Assembly: GCA_963731745.1 (NCBI GenBank)
Contig: CAVSWT010000032.1
Span: 1-64,000, forward strand
DNA from: CAVSWT01 sp963731745
Lineage (GTDB): Bacteria > Bacteroidota > Ignavibacteria > Ignavibacteriales > Ignavibacteriaceae
DNA length: 64,000 bases
Direction of reading: 5' to 3'
The notes below the pieces were generated by a model. It did not search any database. It was not told where the DNA came from and saw only the letters and a program-made list of their open reading frames with translations. The position numbers and the translations under genes are program-made. Positions 1 to 7,670 of the stretch are shown in pieces (the first letter of the stretch is position 1; each line of letters starts with the position of its first letter).

Positions 1-152
1 ATTCTGAAAATTTAATTACCACAGAAGATTATTCCGGTCTGCAATTGGATGAATCCTCTGCTGCTATGCATAAAAAAGCTTTAACACTCGCTAAGAAAGA
101 TAATATCTCTTACGAGTCAGCCATTCTAAAACTTAATAAAAGGACAAATTAA
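1..152 (+). CDS. 3' end of a phage head gene (possibly protease/scaffold), partial
   Basis: An open frame runs in from the window edge (frame starting at base 3) and stops with TAA at 150-152, three bases before the capsid start. The visible 49 residues are charged and end with a segment reading HKKALTLAKKDNISYESAIL, an amphipathic tail of the type seen at the C-terminus of Mu-like head protease/scaffold proteins, which sit directly before the major capsid gene. The position supports that role; the sequence alone is too short to prove it. The gene is cut by the window, so the domain that would identify it is not visible. Confidence 0.55.
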   Translation, partial: SENLITTEDYSGLQLDESSAAMHKKALTLAKKDNISYESAILKLNKRTN

Positions 153-154
153 AA

Positions 155-1079
155 ATGGGTACTTTACAAAATAAACGGATTGTTGATCCTGTTCTTACCG
201 AAATATCAAGAGGTTATACTAATGCTTCTTTAATCGGCACAAATCTCTTTCCAATTGTTACTGTAACCAAAGAAGGAGGTAAAATTCCTCAATTCAACAA
301 AGAAGCTTTCAAAATCTATAATACTGAGCGCGCTATAAGGGCTAAGTCTAATCGTATTTCTCCCGAAGGCAGAACCACAATTGATTTTGTTCTTGAAGAG
401 CATGATTTAGAATATCCTATGGATTACCGCGAAGTGGAAGAAGATGTAATGCCTCTTAAAATTTATGCTACTCATGTTGTCACAGATGGTATTTCATTAC
501 GACTTGAGAAGCTGATTGCAGACTTAGCTCAGAATCTTTCCACTTACCCTTCGGGTAATAAAGTTACTCTTGCATCCGGTGATAAGTTTTCTAATCCGTC
601 CTCTAATCCTTTTGATGTTTTTGATACAGCTAAAGAAGCAGTAAGAGGAAAAATTGCAAAACGTCCTAATGTTTGCGTTCTTGGTGCACTTGCTTATAAA
701 GCATTAAAAAATCATCCCGCTATTTTAGATAGAATTAAATTTACCCAGCATGCTGTTATAACTCCCGAACTTTTGAGAAATCTATTAGACTTTGATCAAT
801 TATATATCGGTGATGCAGTTTCAGCAGATGACAGCGGCAACTTCTCTGATATTTGGTCTGATAATGCAGTTAGTAGCTTATGTCCCCAATGCTAAATCAG
901 ATTTACCAAGAAGCATTTTTGAACCTTCTTTCGCTTATACTCTTCGTAAAAAATCTAATCCTTTAATAGATGTTTACGATGAAAGTGGAAAAGTTCAGAT
1001 AGTTCGAAATACAGATATTTTTATTCCTAAAGTAGTTGGTTCTGAAGCTGGGTATTTAATCAATGATACCAATGCTTAA
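155..1079 (+). pseudogene. phage major capsid protein, split by a one-base frameshift
   Basis: The first frame (155-895, starts MGTLQNKRIVDPVLTEISRG) carries the N-terminal and central parts of an HK97-fold-type phage major capsid protein (EGGKIPQFNKEAF, SPEGRTTIDFVLEEHDLEYP). The second frame carries the C-terminal part (AYVPNAKS, RSIFEPSFAYTLRKK, DIFIPKVVGSEAGYLI) and ends at 1079. The frames join naturally near 869-873: GAT AAT GCA GTT followed by GTA GCT TAT GTC reads DNAV-VAY, so one base seems to be missing. Together they would give a protein of about 308 residues, a normal size. It sits between a probable head protease end and a capsid cement gene. Either a dead prophage gene or a sequence error; programmed shifting is unlikely because no slippery heptamer is seen. 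Confidence 0.82.
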
Positions 1080-1134
1080 TACAAATAAAAGTCTCCTCTT
1101 GAGAGGAGTACGGCTTTAGCCAGGAGGTGTGTAA

Positions 1135-1311
1135 ATGAAATACATAATAAAAAACACAGATCTATTTCTTAACGGCAAACTAATTCCCGAAGGAAGAACG
1201 GTAGAATTGTCAAGACAAGATGCTGAATTACTTTCAGATTATCTCATAGAAGTTCAAACAGAAACCAATGATAATATCGCAAAGAAAGAAATTTCTAAGA
1301 AGAAAAAGTAA
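1135..1311 (+). CDS. small phage head protein (gp35-like), 58 aa
   Basis: A 58-residue gene starting MKYIIKNTDLFLNGKLIPEG with a very strong ribosome binding site, AGGAGG at 1122-1127, seven bases before the ATG. The first half has a beta-strand pattern followed by RTVELSRQDAELLSDYLIEV, and the end is lysine rich (KKEISKKKK). Small proteins of this shape, with a short domain about what lies before a 'limit' residue and a helical end, lie between capsid and cement genes in Mu-like phages (gp35 family). The call rests on layout and shape; the family assignment is tentative. The gene is intact and has the best Shine-Dalgarno site of the phage block. Confidence 0.6.
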   Translation: MKYIIKNTDLFLNGKLIPEGRTVELSRQDAELLSDYLIEVQTETNDNIAKKEISKKKK

Positions 1312-1369
1312 TCCAAATAAAATTTTTAATTGTTCATTATTCATTTTTAATTTGAAAGGAACTAAATAA

Positions 1370-1699
1370 ATGTTAACCGAACAGCCAATTTTAATTACTT
1401 CAATCAAAGCACCAGCCGCAATTACAAAAAATCTATTTGTTGGATTTGACGGCAATCTTTGTTCTGCAAATGCTAAAGCCCTTGGTGTTTCAAATGCTGA
1501 TACAGATGAAGCAGAACAGCTTCCGGTAACTTCAAATGGTATTGCGCTCGTCTATTCCGGGAATACTATAACACTTGGTGATAAAATTGCCAGTGATGGA
1601 AATGGTAAAGCAGTTACATATTCAACTGGTGAATTTAATGGTTGGGCCTTAGATGCAGCTTTATCTGCTGATGTCTTAATCCGTGTACTTTTAACTTAA
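1370..1699 (+). CDS. capsid cement/decoration protein, DUF2190-like
   Basis: The 109-residue product starts MLTEQPILITSIKAPAAITK and has the features of the DUF2190 capsid cement family: an opening strand, AITKNLFVGFDGNLCSA, a 'value' strand GIALVYSGNTITLGDKIAS, DGNGKAVTYSTGE, and a closing segment GWALDAALSADVLIRVLL. These proteins bind the outside of the assembled head and stabilise it. It has a GAAAGGA ribosome binding site before the ATG and lies right after the capsid and gp35-like genes, as in many siphophage and Mu-like head modules. Length is typical. Confidence 0.8.
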   Translation: MLTEQPILITSIKAPAAITKNLFVGFDGNLCSANAKALGVSNADTDEAEQLPVTSNGIALVYSGNTITLGDKIASDGNGKAVTYSTGEFNGWALDAALSADVLIRVLLT

Positions 1700-1712
1700 T
1701 CGAAAGCTTACA

Positions 1713-2042
1713 ATGAGAAGAAATATTTCATTATCAAATAAGATTGCAGTTGTGGTATATGATAATGCTTTAACTGTTAACGATAATTATTCTCTAAAAA
1801 GATCTGCTTCAATTATCTTGGCAGATTCTTTAACGAAGGATATAGTTTTAACGCTTCCATCCGCGGCTGAATATAAAGGCCATAAATACTTAATTAAAAA
1901 AATTGATAACTCTGTTTATACTGTTTCTGTTAATGCTTCCGGTTCTGATAAAATTGATGGTGAATCGTCTTTTGTAATTAATACTCAATGGGATTCTCTA
2001 AATATTTTTTCAAATGGTTTTAATTGGATTATTATTTCTTAA
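1713..2042 (+). CDS. phage tail-fibre-like protein, short
   Basis: A 109-residue protein beginning MRRNISLSNKIAVVVYDN. The central part, DIVLTLPSAAEYKGHKYLIK followed by KIDNSVYTVSVNASGSDKID and ending in FSNGFNWIIIS, matches the beta-rich repeat module common in phage tail fibres and tail-tip proteins (TLPSA..G..Y.IKKID....V.V...G...IDG..). It lies 13 bases after the cement gene, so it is probably in the same transcript. It is short for a whole fibre and has no trimer tip or receptor domain, so it may be a fibre fragment or a head fibre/decoration protein. Confidence 0.6.
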   Translation: MRRNISLSNKIAVVVYDNALTVNDNYSLKRSASIILADSLTKDIVLTLPSAAEYKGHKYLIKKIDNSVYTVSVNASGSDKIDGESSFVINTQWDSLNIFSNGFNWIIIS

Positions 2043-2052
2043 AAGGTCTGCA

Positions 2053-3416
2053 ATGAAATTATTCAAAATTCTACTTAGTCTCTTTATCTTTTTATCTCTT
2101 AACCCTTTAGTCTTTTCACAGCAATATTCAAATGAAAAATACGAACGTTATGTTGGTTGGCAATTCGGTAAATATCCGCCTACACAGCAAGGTATTCAAA
2201 ATGCAGTTAATTCATTAAAAGATGTTGTAGATGATGAACATACTGGTATTATTCATTTAGCTCAAGGTGTATATGATATTTATTCCCCTATTCAGTTATA
2301 TCCTTTTATAACAATTTCCGGTGAAGGTAAAATTGATTATGATCAAAATCTAAGAATCCCATCCTTAATATTAAAACCAGATAGCCTTAGTACAATTGAT
2401 TCAACTAAGAATTTTATTTTTCAATATAATGATACTTTAACAACTGAAGATACATATTTAGGCTTTCGCAGTCTTCTTTTAAATTTGATACAACTGGTTA
2501 TACAAAAACTTTTTCAAAGTGTGGTTTAGTTTATTTAAAAAATGCTAAATCTGCCGATATAAATTTTAGATCATTTATATATTTCGATAAAATAAAAATT
2601 TTTAATAATTCCGTTAAAAACCCTATAATGTTTTATAGTCCTGGTGATTTGAACAATCCGACAACTAAAAGCTTAACAACTTTTTTTCAAATTGAAGATT
2701 GTGATATATCTTTAGAATTAGGTTTATCTTCAACTGATGATTACGGAATTTGGTATAAAGACGATGCCGTATATGATCCATCTCCTAATCGCTATTTCAC
2801 ATTTAATATGTTACGTTCTACCGGTTTCCACGGCATATTGTGTAAAGTAAAAAATTGGAATACGTCTACCCCTTGTGCAAGTATAATTCTTCACAATGTT
2901 GATCTTGCTAATATAATCATAGATTCAATTTCAGCAATAGTGGATTTTAACAATGTTTATTTATGGGATCATGTTTCTATGATTCTTAAAGGTTTTAATA
3001 ACTATAATAATATTTTTAATAATTGTTATTTAAATACCTTATCGATTGAACAAGTTGAATCTCAAGGCAATGGTGGGTCTATTCTTTTCTTAGGTTGTCA
3101 TTGTAGAAATTATGCTTGGACCAGCGGCTTTAAGGTATCTCTGCGTTCTCAATGCAATTTGATTTTTGAAAATTCAGCTTTGTATCAGCAATCCACCGCT
3201 GCAAATTTAGGTGCAATAAATATTTATTCCGGTGCTGAAGCTTCAACAATCAATGTAAGAAATTCCACTCTACTATCAAGAAGTTCATCTAATCTATCAA
3301 TCTATTCAGAAACTTCAACCACCGGGGCAAATTACATTTATAACTCGATATTAAGCGATACAGTCAGCACCAACTTTCACTATACCGGTGCTAACAACAA
3401 TTTTATTAGTTATTAA
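2053..3416 (+). pseudogene. secreted right-handed beta-helix protein, split by a frameshift
   Basis: The start at 2053 has AAAAGG at 2041-2046 and gives a clear signal peptide (MKLFKILLSLFIFLSLNPLVFSQ). After it comes a pectate-lyase/tailspike-like opening (GIIHLAQGVYDIYSPIQLYP, ITISGEGKI). The frame stops at 2529, but the -1 frame is open from about 2472 (SSFKFDTTGYTKTFSKCGL) to 3416 and continues the asparagine-rich beta-helix turns (NNIFNNCYL, STINVRNSTLL). One base appears lost near 2470-2475. The repaired protein has about 454 residues. A Sec signal peptide is odd for a phage tailspike, so this may be a cargo gene exported by the host. It overlaps nothing and follows the fibre-like gene by ten bases. 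Confidence 0.7.
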
Positions 3417-3469
3417 TTTCAAAATATTTCTTATATTTTAAAAGTTAAAATATCTTCATTAGGGGTTAC

Positions 3470-4021
3470 ATGAAAAAATTATTTATTCTAACCTTAATTG
3501 TATTTCTATTTTTATTTTATCAATGTACAGAAATAATTGAAACATATCCGCCTCCAATAGCTGGCGTAGTTACTTTAGATTCACGTCTTGATGGTATTAA
3601 ATATAAAGGTTTTTCATTTTCACAAGGTTCTGTAAATATTTATCCCAATTCTGCAAATACTTTACCAGATTTTAGTTTGTTAGTACAAATTAATCAAGAT
3701 GATAAAATAGTTGGCGTATTTTTTTCAGCACCTAAACTTTCAGATTCATTTTTTTTCATCAAACAATTACCCGATGCAGATTCGGCTGCTAAATATTTTG
3801 CAAGCCTAAAAACTGTTCCGGATTCAATGTATGGATGGTCAGCATTAGGTATTCGTGCAAATCAAATTTGGGCAGTTAAAACTCAAGAAAATAAATATGG
3901 CAAAATTCTAATACTTGATTCAAAGGCCTATTTAGATACTGTTAATTACAGTTTACCCACTCCCTACGGCGAAGCAACTTTTCAATGGCAATATCAACCG
4001 GATGGTACTCCTCATTTTTAA
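3470..4021 (+). CDS. lipoprotein of unknown function
   Basis: A 183-residue protein with a hydrophobic start (MKKLFILTLIVFLFLFYQ) and a lipobox ending LFYQC, so it is expected to be lipid-anchored after cleavage before Cys19. The mature part opens with TEIIETYPPPIAGVV and contains LLVQINQDDKIVGVFFSAPK and a tryptophan-rich end. I do not recognise a family. It is preceded by AGGGG at 3461-3465 and follows the beta-helix gene by about 50 bases on the same strand. Together the two exported proteins form a small cargo pair at the end of the phage head genes. Confidence 0.7.
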   Translation: MKKLFILTLIVFLFLFYQCTEIIETYPPPIAGVVTLDSRLDGIKYKGFSFSQGSVNIYPNSANTLPDFSLLVQINQDDKIVGVFFSAPKLSDSFFFIKQLPDADSAAKYFASLKTVPDSMYGWSALGIRANQIWAVKTQENKYGKILILDSKAYLDTVNYSLPTPYGEATFQWQYQPDGTPHF

Positions 4022-4536
4022 CTGTATGTTCCAATCTTGGTTTTATTTCTCCGCCCAGTTTCGTTACAACGCTTCGCTGCATTCAACTCGCTTTGCAAAA
4101 CTAAAGTTTCATTACGCTCTGCTTATTTCACTCAACACGGCTCTCATTTAGCTTCACCTGTGGCGTCTTTTTTTAGTGTAGCTGTGTTTCACCAACTACT
4201 AATAAAATCTTTATGCTGCCTTTTATTGTGTTCCACTTTTTTGCGCACTAGCGTGCTTGATGTCGTTCCACACAATCAAAAGTCATTTAGAAAAAAGGTT
4301 TTTGCCCCTCTTATTCAATTTGCGGTTTAGTGTCTTAACTCTCCCTTAACATTCTTCGTTTGTTTTCATGTTTAATTAACCTGCAAAGGCAAAAAATACC
4401 ACCAACCGTTTCACTAACGGCGGTCTTTTTCGCCTTGCTCTTTTCATCATGTCAAACGCATTTGTTTTGTAAGGGGCAAAAATGTTTTTTTTTGGGGCAT
4501 TGTGTCCAGTTCTATCAATCAAATGAAAGGTTAAAC
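4022..4536. other. about 500 bases without a convincing gene
   Basis: Two open frames cross this stretch, but their translations are rich in Ser, Phe, Leu and Cys with no domain pattern, and neither has a good ribosome binding site. The base pattern is unlike the flanking genes: many CGCT, CTCG and TTCG words (for example at 4068-4095 and 4113-4125), more GC than the surroundings, and a short stem-loop at 4249-4260 (GCAC TAGC GTGC). It may hold a structured RNA, a decayed gene, or a phage non-coding end region; nothing decides between these. Confidence 0.35.
4399..4430 (+). terminator. possible rho-independent terminator
   Basis: ACC at 4401-4403 and CCGT at 4406-4409 pair with ACGG at 4417-4420 and GGT at 4422-4424 around the loop TTCACTA, leaving a small asymmetric bulge. 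The stem is followed by CTTTTT at 4425-4430. It lies after the lipoprotein gene and before the small-gene block, a sensible place for a transcript end. The imperfect stem makes this only a fair candidate. Confidence 0.4.
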
Positions 4537-4710
4537 ATGAAAAGAAAAAAAGTTCTTATGGTTTGTCATACTTTGCTAATAAAGCAAGGTTTGTTTTTCA
4601 TTGCATCTGCTTTGCTGCAATACTTAAACGGAAATAAAAATAATATTTCTATTGCCGCTCTGGTTCTTCGCCGTTATTCTTTCCAGCTTCAAAAATTAAA
4701 TTTATTATAA
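4537..4710 (+). CDS. small hypothetical protein, 57 aa
   Basis: The ATG at 4537 has AAAGG six bases upstream, and gives a 57-residue basic product beginning MKRKKVLMVCHTLLIKQG, with a hydrophobic centre (LFFIASALLQYL) and a basic end. The same frame is open further upstream from 4360, but that part lacks a ribosome binding site and looks non-coding, so the shorter start is preferred. It ends ten bases before the zinc-ribbon gene. No family recognised; it could also be a chance frame. Confidence 0.35.
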   Translation: MKRKKVLMVCHTLLIKQGLFFIASALLQYLNGNKNNISIAALVLRRYSFQLQKLNLL

Positions 4711-4720
4711 GGGGTTTAAA

Positions 4721-4912
4721 ATGGATAATTCAACTCAAATAAATATTGATTGGAATAAAATAATTCCACCGCATAAATGTAAACTTCACATAAAAATTTT
4801 AGAAGAGAAGCATTCAGTTAATTCACTTCACAATATTGTAATCTATCGTAAAAGTATTTGTAAAATTTGTAATAAAATTTTTGAAGTTTACGATGAGGAT
4901 GGTATAAAATGA
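4721..4912 (+). CDS. small zinc-ribbon-like protein, 63 aa
   Basis: A 63-residue product beginning MDNSTQINIDWNKI with the ribosome binding site AAGGGG before it. It contains one Cys in HKCKLHI and a CKICNK knuckle (Cys-x2-Cys) in SICKICNKIFEVYDEDGIK, suggesting a small zinc-binding fold, though a full four-ligand set would need the His or the single upstream Cys. Its stop codon overlaps the next start as ATGA (4909-4912), so it is translationally coupled to the SymE-like gene. No family is recognised; the pairing hints at a regulator or partner. Confidence 0.6.
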   Translation: MDNSTQINIDWNKIIPPHKCKLHIKILEEKHSVNSLHNIVIYRKSICKICNKIFEVYDEDGIK

Positions 4913-5088
4913 AAGTGTATGAAAGTTGCCATCGAACAAATAAAGATTTTAAAAAAGTACCTCAAATAAAAATCAAAAATGAAAATTTGCGAAATACTGG
5001 GTTTGAAGTAGGTAAAGAATTTGCCGTAATTTATCAGCCTGGTAAAATTACTCTTGTTCTTGTTGCAAGAAAAGAAAACAATATTTAA
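4909..5088 (+). CDS. SymE-like small protein (candidate toxin), 59 aa
   Basis: The 59-residue product starts MKVYESCHRTNKDFKK and then reads VPQIKIKNENLRNTGFEVGK followed by EFAVIYQPGKITLVLV. This is the pattern of the SymE toxin domain (a swapped-hairpin AbrB-like fold): P.I...G.WL..AGF..G..V.V...PGKI.I. In E. coli, SymE is an SOS-induced RNA-cleaving toxin held down by the antisense RNA SymR. Here the gene is coupled to the preceding gene by an ATGA overlap and lies near the end of the phage element. The 'G.WL' part is weak (NENL), so function is inferred from the core only. Confidence 0.6.
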   Translation: MKVYESCHRTNKDFKKVPQIKIKNENLRNTGFEVGKEFAVIYQPGKITLVLVARKENNI

Positions 5089-5160
5089 GTTTATATAAAC
5101 AATGCTTAAATTCACTAACAATATTAATCAATCAAAAATAAAATTGGAAAGTAACTACAA

Positions 5161-5182
5161 AAAGTCGGTACAAAGTCGGTAC
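5161..5182 (+). repeat. tandem 11-bp direct repeat near the tRNA
   Basis: The sequence AAAGTCGGTAC occurs twice back to back (5161-5171 and 5172-5182), about 80 bases from the 3' end of the tRNA-Thr gene. Short direct repeats beside a tRNA attachment site are typical of integrase arm-type or excisionase binding sites. No integrase gene is visible in the window, so this role is an inference. Confidence 0.5.
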
Positions 5183-5227
5183 ATAGTAGACATTAATCAG
5201 CGGGATTTTCAAAACTGCTTTAAAATA

Positions 5228-5262
5228 AAAAATGCGAAAATTAAATTTTTTCGCATCTTTTT
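5228..5262 (-). terminator. terminator of the tRNA-Thr gene
   Basis: ATGCGAAAA at 5232-5240 and TTTTCGCAT at 5248-5256 form a nine-base-pair stem. Read on the minus strand it follows the tRNA and is trailed by a run of T (TTTTTTATTTTA), the form of an intrinsic terminator. On the plus strand it is followed by CTTTTT, so it may also stop transcripts leaving the phage element. Confidence 0.75.
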
Positions 5263-5264
5263 AG

Positions 5265-5337
5265 AGCTGGTGATGGGACTCGAACCCGCAACCTGCTGAT
5301 TACAAATCAGCTGCTCTGCCAATTGAGCTACACCAGC
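5265..5337 (-). tRNA. tRNA-Thr (anticodon TGT)
   Basis: On the minus strand the sequence folds as a standard 73-base cloverleaf. The acceptor arm pairs GCTGGTG (5337-5331) with CACCAGC (5272-5266), the D arm holds TAGCTCAATTGGCAGAGC, the anticodon arm is GCTGA-TTTGTAA-TCAGC with anticodon TGT, and the T arm is GCGGGTTCGAGTCCC (stem GGG/CCC around TTCGAGT). CCA is not encoded. Its 3' end faces the phage-like block at 1-5200, as expected if the element had integrated into the tRNA 3' part. Confidence 0.95.
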
Positions 5338-5389
5338 AATTTTTGAATTCGAAAATTAACATATTTTAATTTGCGAAGCAAGAATTAGT

Positions 5390-6007
5390 TTATTGCAATT
5401 CCCCATTTAAAGATTGGCTGTCTAATATTTCTATTGACTCAACCCAAAAAAGCTCACAGGCACCACCGCCGGTATCATCTCTTGATAATGAACTCTTCCA
5501 ATGCCAGCCATCATCTTTGTGAATCTCTACAAGATATCCCTTCATTTCTATCAAACAGCCTTTGTAAATTTCATCTAGCATATCTTTCACGGAATCATCT
5601 TTTGGAATAATGTGTACATTTGCGCTACTCTTAGATATTACTGATGAAGGTATTGGGAAAGATTCAGTCTTCCAGTGATACCATCTATTGCTTTGTGAAA
5701 TTTCAATTTGATCAAGTATGGATTGGTCCGACATTTGTCCCCAGCCCAAAGCTAAATCAACTGGCGAAAGTTTACTTTCTTCACCCAAGGAATAAAAATT
5801 CATACTTAAAACTCTTGCCTTTATATCATAGTTTGCGAGTGCCTTAAATTTATAATCATCAACCTGCCAATTTTTTTCAATTGACAAATTTATTTGTGCT
5901 GGAATTTCTTGAATTAAAACTCCAGGCGGGTATTCTATACTTTTTTCCGGCCAAAATTTATAAGCAAAAAATATTAGTAACGGTATTAATATTATTAATT
6001 TTTTCAT
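5390..6007 (-). CDS. membrane-anchored hypothetical protein
   Basis: A 205-residue protein with an N-terminal membrane segment (MKKLIILIPLLIFFAYKFWP) and an extracytoplasmic remainder. Visible motifs are SIEYPPGVLIQEIPAQ, a central GWGQMSDQSILDQIEI, YHWKTESFPIPSSVI, HIIPKD and an end with DGWHWKSSLSRDDTGGGACE. Proteins of this pattern are found as conserved unknowns beside house-keeping genes in several Gram-negative groups; I cannot assign a function. It stands alone between the tRNA and the CNNM gene, about 130 bases after the latter, on the same strand. Confidence 0.75.
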   Translation of the reverse strand: MKKLIILIPLLIFFAYKFWPEKSIEYPPGVLIQEIPAQINLSIEKNWQVDDYKFKALANYDIKARVLSMNFYSLGEESKLSPVDLALGWGQMSDQSILDQIEISQSNRWYHWKTESFPIPSSVISKSSANVHIIPKDDSVKDMLDEIYKGCLIEMKGYLVEIHKDDGWHWKSSLSRDDTGGGACELFWVESIEILDSQSLNGELQ

Positions 6008-6135
6008 TCAACTCATTGCATTGTTATTTTTCATTTTACAATTTCAAAATAAATGCCATTCGTTAAAATGTAATTTCACTTTAATTATAGATTTAATATC
6101 TAATGAAAATTAATTTTTACCGCTTGATTAAATTT

Positions 6136-7476
6136 TTACCTATTTGAACTATCTTCTTTCGGCTTTTCAATAAATGATCCTTCGGTTGCATAAACTTTAA
6201 ATTGAACCATTTTTTGTCTAATCTTTTTTATTAATTCAAAGTGAAGATTTTCAAATTCAAATATTTCCCCTGTATTTAAAATCTTACCGGTCTTTTCTGA
6301 AATGAATCCGGCAATAGTATTATACTCATCAGATTTTGGAAGCTCTATATTAAATACCTCATTAAAGTCATCAATAAAAACAGATCCTAAAATATAAAAT
6401 TTACCATCCGGTAATCGATAAAATTCTTTTACTTCAACTTCGTTACTGTCCTTAATTTCTCCTACTATTTCTTCCAAAATATCTTCCATGGTGATAAGGC
6501 CTTCTGTACCGCCGTATTCATCCGTTACAATTGCCAGACGTTCTCCCCTATTTTGCATCTCTTTTAATATTTCCGAGATTAGTTTTGTTTCAGGAATAAA
6601 ATATACCGGCCTCAATAAACTTTTTAATTTTACCTTCTGATTTTGTATAATAGTTTTCATCACATCTTTAGTATGCAGAACGCCAATAATATTGTCAATT
6701 GATTCTTCGTAAACAGGTATTAATGAATGGCCAGTTTTAATAACTTCTTCTGTAATTTCTTGTTCATTTTCTTTGAACTCTAACGCAACCATATCAATTC
6801 TAGGTACCATAACTTCATTTGCTCTCAAGTCATTAAAGGCAAATATATTTTCAATTATTTTTTGTTCTGTTTCATTGAGTTCACCAGCTTCAACACTATC
6901 GGAAATAATTAATCTGATTTCATCTTCCGAAAAACGTGTTTGGGTAAAACTTGTTTTTTCCTTGAATGGAGTAAGCAAGAAATTACTGATCTTGGTAATA
7001 AAATTTACAGGATATTTTAAAGTAGATGTTAAAACGATTAAGATGCGAACCGATTTTCTTCCAATTGATTCTGCGTATTTAAAACCGACAACTTTTGGAA
7101 TTAGAATACAAAAAATCAATATGAATAACGATACGACTACCACAGAAAATATAAATGTAAAAATATCAGCGTTGCTTGAAACAAGAACATAATTCAATTG
7201 AGTCAAGGGAAGAATAAACAATTTGGATGAAAACTTATATGCCAAAATTGCTGAAGACATTAATGAGATTGTTGAGATGATTTGGATTGTTCCAAAAAAT
7301 GAGTCGGGATTTTTATTAATCTTTTCAAAAACAGACGCCATCGGGTCTTCTTTTTCTTTCAATTCTTCAATCTTATTCTGCCCAAACGAGGCTATAGCAA
7401 TTTCCGCTGCAGCTAAAAATGCGGCAATAAATATAAGTAGTGTAAATAAAATTATTTCAAGAAGAAAATTGTCCAT
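6136..7476 (-). CDS. hemolysin-family CNNM/CBS/CorC membrane protein
   Basis: A 446-residue protein with the three parts of the CNNM/CorC family. Residues 1-180 form the DUF21 transmembrane domain (start LEIILFTLLIFIAAFLAAAE). Residues about 195-315 hold the acidic helix and paired CBS domains (NETEQKIIENIFAF, DLRANEVMVPRIDM, VTDEYGGTEGLITMEDILEE, the strong family signature). Residues 335-430 form the CorC_HlyC domain (NEVFNIELPKSDEYNTIAGF). Members are linked to magnesium/cobalt efflux or ion homeostasis; 'hemolysin' is a historical name. It is intact and of usual length. Confidence 0.92.
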   Translation of the reverse strand: MDNFLLEIILFTLLIFIAAFLAAAEIAIASFGQNKIEELKEKEDPMASVFEKINKNPDSFFGTIQIISTISLMSSAILAYKFSSKLFILPLTQLNYVLVSSNADIFTFIFSVVVVSLFILIFCILIPKVVGFKYAESIGRKSVRILIVLTSTLKYPVNFITKISNFLLTPFKEKTSFTQTRFSEDEIRLIISDSVEAGELNETEQKIIENIFAFNDLRANEVMVPRIDMVALEFKENEQEITEEVIKTGHSLIPVYEESIDNIIGVLHTKDVMKTIIQNQKVKLKSLLRPVYFIPETKLISEILKEMQNRGERLAIVTDEYGGTEGLITMEDILEEIVGEIKDSNEVEVKEFYRLPDGKFYILGSVFIDDFNEVFNIELPKSDEYNTIAGFISEKTGKILNTGEIFEFENLHFELIKKIRQKMVQFKVYATEGSFIEKPKEDSSNR

Positions 7477-7670
7477 TTTGTATCAATGTTTTTAGAGATT
7501 AATTTCCAAGTATCAGTTTAAAACTAAATTAAAATCAATATAAATATGTTTTAGAAAATATTTATTGCTGCTTACTTATTCAAATTAATATACTTGAGAA
7601 TTAAAATTTGATTATAAAAAATTTTTAGTTAAAATTATTGGTATAAATATATTATTAATCTAAGGATTAT

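Noticed and set aside
4037..4330. 97-codon open frame on the plus strand
   Set aside because: No ribosome binding site, no domain, odd Ser/Phe/Leu/Cys composition; treated as part of the region without a convincing gene.
4022..4536. Possible CRISPR, diversity-generating retroelement or retron parts
   Set aside because: No regular repeats, no reverse transcriptase and no template/variable pair can be seen.
4888..5121. Open frame on the minus strand opposite the SymE-like gene
   Set aside because: It is the shadow of the SymE-like and zinc-ribbon genes, which have better ribosome sites and domain matches.
5102..5299. 65-codon open frame over the end of the phage block and the tRNA
   Set aside because: It reads through the terminator and into the tRNA on the opposite strand (ends LELVMGLEPATC, a known false translation of tRNA genes).
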